NCBI RefSeq assembly: GCF_008329705.1
Contig: NZ_VTSX01000006.1
Location: 1-64,000, forward strand
Reading direction: 5' to 3'
Source of the DNA: Chryseobacterium sp. SN22
GTDB lineage: Bacteria > Bacteroidota > Bacteroidia > Flavobacteriales > Weeksellaceae
DNA length: 64,000 nt
The notes beneath the pieces were generated by a model. The model saw nothing but the letters and a program-made list of their open reading frames with translations. It was not told the DNA's origin and did not search any database. The position numbers were made by a program, and so were the translations under genes. This document shows, in pieces, positions 61,145 through 64,000 of the stretch (position 1 is the first letter of the stretch; the number at the start of each line of letters is the position of its first letter).

Positions 61145-61771
61145 ATTCGGTGCATGGCATTCCCTATTTCAGCAATCCATCAGCTTTTCTGCTTTTTACC
61201 CGAAAGACGGCCATCCGGCTGCTGAACAGAGCTATTTTAATTCAAACTAAACTGTATATGCGCACTGTCATGCTTAGGCTCTTGAAGCCCCGCACCATCT
61301 GTGCAAATCCGTACAATCCGTGGGGGATGTGCTTTGTCGGTTCAGCAGCAATCCAAACCCAAACTTTCCTGCTATTCTCTGATCCTGCGTCGGGATCCCT
61401 TACAGGGATGACAGACCAGGATGCTGAGCTTATGATTAATAAAACCAACATTGATCCGGAGCTGAATGGTGTCAAAGCCAGCCTCCGCGATCTTTTATAA
61501 GTGGAGCGGCTCGGTGAACCGTTCGGCAGCATACAGATTATTTTCTTCGTGAGCTTTGTGCTCCCGGTAACCATTGAAGTGAACAGTCATCCGTATCGAC
61601 ACGTGCAGTGCATGGCAGCGTCCTTTCATAAAATTCAATTCTCAATCAGTCCTTTGCTTCTTTAATACGATGTTAAAATCCTCGCGAGGATAGAATTGGC
61701 ATACTCTCTGTTATATCAGGCGATATGATCCAAAGCATAAAACTTTATTAATGACTGATCTTTATATTTTA
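61145..61771. repeat. degenerate interspersed repeat, copy 2
   Basis: About 630 bp without a gene. Bases 61206-61424 repeat, in order and with changes, blocks seen at 50111-50263 and 52061-52140: CGGCCATCCGG, ATGCGCACTGTCATGC, GAAGCCCCGCACCATC, AATCCGTGGGGGATG, CAGCAATCC and GGGATCCCTTACAGGGATGA. The last is itself a small inverted repeat. The apparent 116-residue frame at 61150-61500 is a by-product. Confidence 0.5.
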
Positions 61772-61779
61772 TACCTTTG
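61772..61779 (+). promoter_or_regulatory. -7 box of the GAF-PAS kinase gene
   Basis: TACCTTTG, a full match, 42 bases before the ATG at 61822. It overlaps an in-frame TTG at 61777 that would otherwise be the longest start, which rules that start out. Confidence 0.6.
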
Positions 61780-61821
61780 CCCATACCACAAAAGTGCAAA
61801 TTATTATTCAATACCCGTATT

Positions 61822-63861
61822 ATGTCTGATATAAATCCTTCGGAAGAACAGAAAAGACTGGCTGCTCTTCGTTCCTATCATATTCTGGATACTGCAGCAG
61901 AGAAGGATTTTGATGAACTTACTGAATTGGCAGCAGCCATCTGCAATACGCCGATTGCACTGATCAGCCTGGTAGACGAGGACCGGCAGTGGTTTAAATC
62001 GCACCATGGGATGGAAGCCCGGCAGACCGACCGGTGCCATTCCTTCTGTTCCCATGCTATTGAGCATCCTGAAACTTTAATGCAGGTAGAAGATGCCATG
62101 CAGGACCCGCGGTTTTCGGATAACCCCCTGGTTACAGGAAATCCGGATATCCGGTTTTATGCCGGGATGCCGCTGGTAGATGAAAAAGGCTATGCCCTGG
62201 GTTCGCTGTGTGTAATTGACCAGAAGCCCGGCTATCTGAATGAAGCCCAGCAGAAAGCACTCCGTACGCTGGCACGGCAGGTTATCGACAAACTGTCGCT
62301 CCGGAAACGCAACATCGAATTGCTCACTGCCAATGAAAAGCTTGAGCAGGCAAACCGATACCTTACGGAAACGGAAGAAAAATTGAAAACAACCAATACC
62401 GAACTGGCGGACAGTAAAGAATGGCTGCAGACGATACTGGATATTGTAGGCGAGGGTATCGGCATTACCGATGAAAAAGGAAATACCATCTACACCAATA
62501 AGCGCAGTACTGAAATCTTCAATGTTGAGGGAGAAACCTTGTTTTCCTTCACCGGATCCACAGCGTGGGAAAACCGCCGGCCTGACGGTTCCCCGCTTCC
62601 TGCTGAAGAGCACCCGGTGACCATTGCGCTTCGTACCGGATCACCTATAACAAATTTTGTATTTATGGTAAGCGACCGACAGGGCAGTTCGGTGTACCTG
62701 TGTATGAACGCCACACCGATTAAAGACAAGGAGGGAAAAATTACCGGTGCGGTCGTCAGCTTTTCCGATATTACGGAAAGCTATCTTTTGCAGGAGCAAC
62801 TGAAAGACCGGGAAGAAAGACTGCAGATGGCCATTTCTTCCGCTAATCTGGGAACCTGGCATATGGATGCAGAGACCCGGAAATTTTTCCCTTCTCCCAG
62901 GCTGAAAGAGCTGTTCGGCTATTACCCTGATGAAGAAATGCCGTATGATGCTGCTTTTGCCCAGATTGCCGATTCCCATCGGCAGCAGATTATTGATGCT
63001 GTTGAAACATCCGTTATCAAAGGGGAACCGTATGAGCTGGAATATCCGATCATCGGTTATCACGATAAGAAACTCCGCTGGGTATGCGCTACCGGCCATC
63101 TTTATACAAGAGCCGAAAATCCTCTGGTTTCTCATTTTTCCGGAACGATGGCTGATATTACCGAACGCAAGCTCGATGAACAGCGGCGCAGCGATTTTAT
63201 CGGTATGGTAAGCCATGAATTGAAAAACCCGCTTACAGCCATCGGGGGATATACATATCTTCTTCTGAAAAGAGCGCAGAAAAACAATGATGAAATGGTA
63301 TCTGAGGCCGCGGTTAAATTAAACCGGCAGATCAAACGGATGGAAGCACTGATCAATGGCTTCCTGGATGTAGCCCGGCTCGGCGAAGGAAAAATACAGC
63401 TCAACCGGTCTGCTTTCGATATGGCAGGCCTCGTGCGTATTGCTGAAGAAGAATCCCTGGCGACCATTACTTCCCATAAGGTTGTTTTTGCGCCGGTAGA
63501 CTTTACCCCGGTAGAGGCCGATAAAGATAAGATCGAACAGGTACTGGTGAACTTTATCAACAACGCCGTTAAATATTCACCTGAAGGCAGTACAATAAAT
63601 GTAAGTTGTGTAACTAAGGAAGGGAGAGCACGGGTATGCGTAACCGATGAGGGAATGGGAATCCCGGTAAAAGACCAGCCGTTTGTGTTCGACCGCTTCT
63701 ACAGGGTGGAAAGTGAAGGCATGAAAAATAAAAAAGGTTTTGGCATCGGTCTTTATATCTGTAAGGAAATCGTTGCGCGGCATCATGGAGAAATCGGCGT
63801 AGAGAGCACAGAGGGCAAGGGAAGTACATTCTGGTTTACATTGCCGGTGGCTAACCCTTAA
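61822..63861 (+). CDS. cytosolic GAF-PAS-PAS sensor histidine kinase
   Basis: 679 residues from the ATG at 61822. GAF domain at about 15-165 (ILDTAAEKDFDELTELAAAICNTPIALISLVDEDRQWFKS, with RCHSFCSHAI and FYAGMPLVDEKGYALGSLCVID), a short coiled coil, PAS at about 205-320, second PAS at about 340-455 with a PAC-like end (SGTMADITERK), HisKA with the acceptor His in MVSHELKNPLTA, and a full ATPase domain (VNFINNAVKYSPEG, DEGMGIP, GFGIGLYICKEIVARHHG). No membrane helix. It is an orphan with no regulator next to it. The GAF belongs to the DUF-free type common in Bacteroidota light/redox or nutrient sensors; the signal is unknown. Confidence 0.92.
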   Translation: MSDINPSEEQKRLAALRSYHILDTAAEKDFDELTELAAAICNTPIALISLVDEDRQWFKSHHGMEARQTDRCHSFCSHAIEHPETLMQVEDAMQDPRFSDNPLVTGNPDIRFYAGMPLVDEKGYALGSLCVIDQKPGYLNEAQQKALRTLARQVIDKLSLRKRNIELLTANEKLEQANRYLTETEEKLKTTNTELADSKEWLQTILDIVGEGIGITDEKGNTIYTNKRSTEIFNVEGETLFSFTGSTAWENRRPDGSPLPAEEHPVTIALRTGSPITNFVFMVSDRQGSSVYLCMNATPIKDKEGKITGAVVSFSDITESYLLQEQLKDREERLQMAISSANLGTWHMDAETRKFFPSPRLKELFGYYPDEEMPYDAAFAQIADSHRQQIIDAVETSVIKGEPYELEYPIIGYHDKKLRWVCATGHLYTRAENPLVSHFSGTMADITERKLDEQRRSDFIGMVSHELKNPLTAIGGYTYLLLKRAQKNNDEMVSEAAVKLNRQIKRMEALINGFLDVARLGEGKIQLNRSAFDMAGLVRIAEEESLATITSHKVVFAPVDFTPVEADKDKIEQVLVNFINNAVKYSPEGSTINVSCVTKEGRARVCVTDEGMGIPVKDQPFVFDRFYRVESEGMKNKKGFGIGLYICKEIVARHHGEIGVESTEGKGSTFWFTLPVANP

Positions 63862-64000
63862 TTTATGCCTATACAGGCAATGGAACTGATAATCCGAATA
63901 AAAACATATAAAAAGGAGTTGATATGACTTTATGATAATATTTTTTCTGGTTTATATAATTTATTTATAAGCAGACGGTATTAATACCTTATTCTTGCTT
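63862..64000. other. right-edge intergenic DNA
   Basis: AT-rich sequence after the kinase gene. No terminator or new gene start is visible before the window ends. Confidence 0.4.

Noticed and set aside
61150..61500. 116-residue frame after the MFS gene
   Set aside because: It covers a degenerate interspersed repeat that also occurs at 50111-50263 in another reading context.

Overview
The window looks like chromosomal DNA of a Bacteroidota bacterium, most probably a flavobacterium of the Chryseobacterium group (Weeksellaceae). Seen in the sequence: a C-terminal type IX secretion sorting domain, a GLPGLI-family remnant, an RHS remnant, many genes without a Shine-Dalgarno sequence, and repeated -7 boxes of the Bacteroidota form TAnnTTTG a short distance before start codons. 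The genus is inferred from remembered protein families and intergenic repeats; no search was run. No rRNA, tRNA, CRISPR array or insertion sequence was recognised.

Layout. 0-8 kb: a truncated C-terminus at the left edge, tag, a four-gene minus-strand operon headed by a secreted FG-GAP protein, a patatin, corA and a fabH-type ketosynthase. 8-16.5 kb: an XRE/GLPGLI double pseudogene, a thioredoxin-like periplasmic protein, two tiny lipoproteins, pruA, an operon of a DUF6526 protein, a 55-residue lipoprotein and topoisomerase IB, then a membrane-protein gene broken by about seven frameshifts. 16.7-27.8 kb: a long-type aminopeptidase P, a possible small RNA, a dispersed structured element, mnmE, an alkaline phosphatase, a MerC-like/ZigA-like pair under a perfect 9-5-9 palindrome, a lipoprotein esterase, an AraC regulator and a serine hydrolase. 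27.8-28.8 kb is a graveyard holding an NmrA-like and an RHS remnant. 28.9-35.5 kb: a lipoprotein, a small unknown protein, nhaA, a BCCT carrier and a CPA-type antiporter.

35.9-43.8 kb is a metal-type RND efflux locus (TolC, adaptor, permease) downstream of an OmpR/EnvZ-type pair. The TolC promoter carries two direct repeats 22 bp apart, a plausible site for that response regulator. 43.9-48.3 kb is a strikingly AT-rich island with two genes only: a zinc-metallopeptidase-like protein (HELAH) and a 1009-residue protein joining an HD phosphohydrolase-like domain to an Hsp90/GHKL-type ATPase and a long unrecognised C-terminal half. This is the best candidate for an undescribed, probably anti-phage, system.

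48.5-64 kb returns to host-like composition: an XRE regulator, a small unknown protein, two divergent Crp/Fnr regulators, and a six-gene operon (RND adaptor, HAE-type permease, outer-membrane factor, LytS-type kinase, LytTR regulator, MFS exporter). The window closes with a GAF-PAS-PAS histidine kinase.
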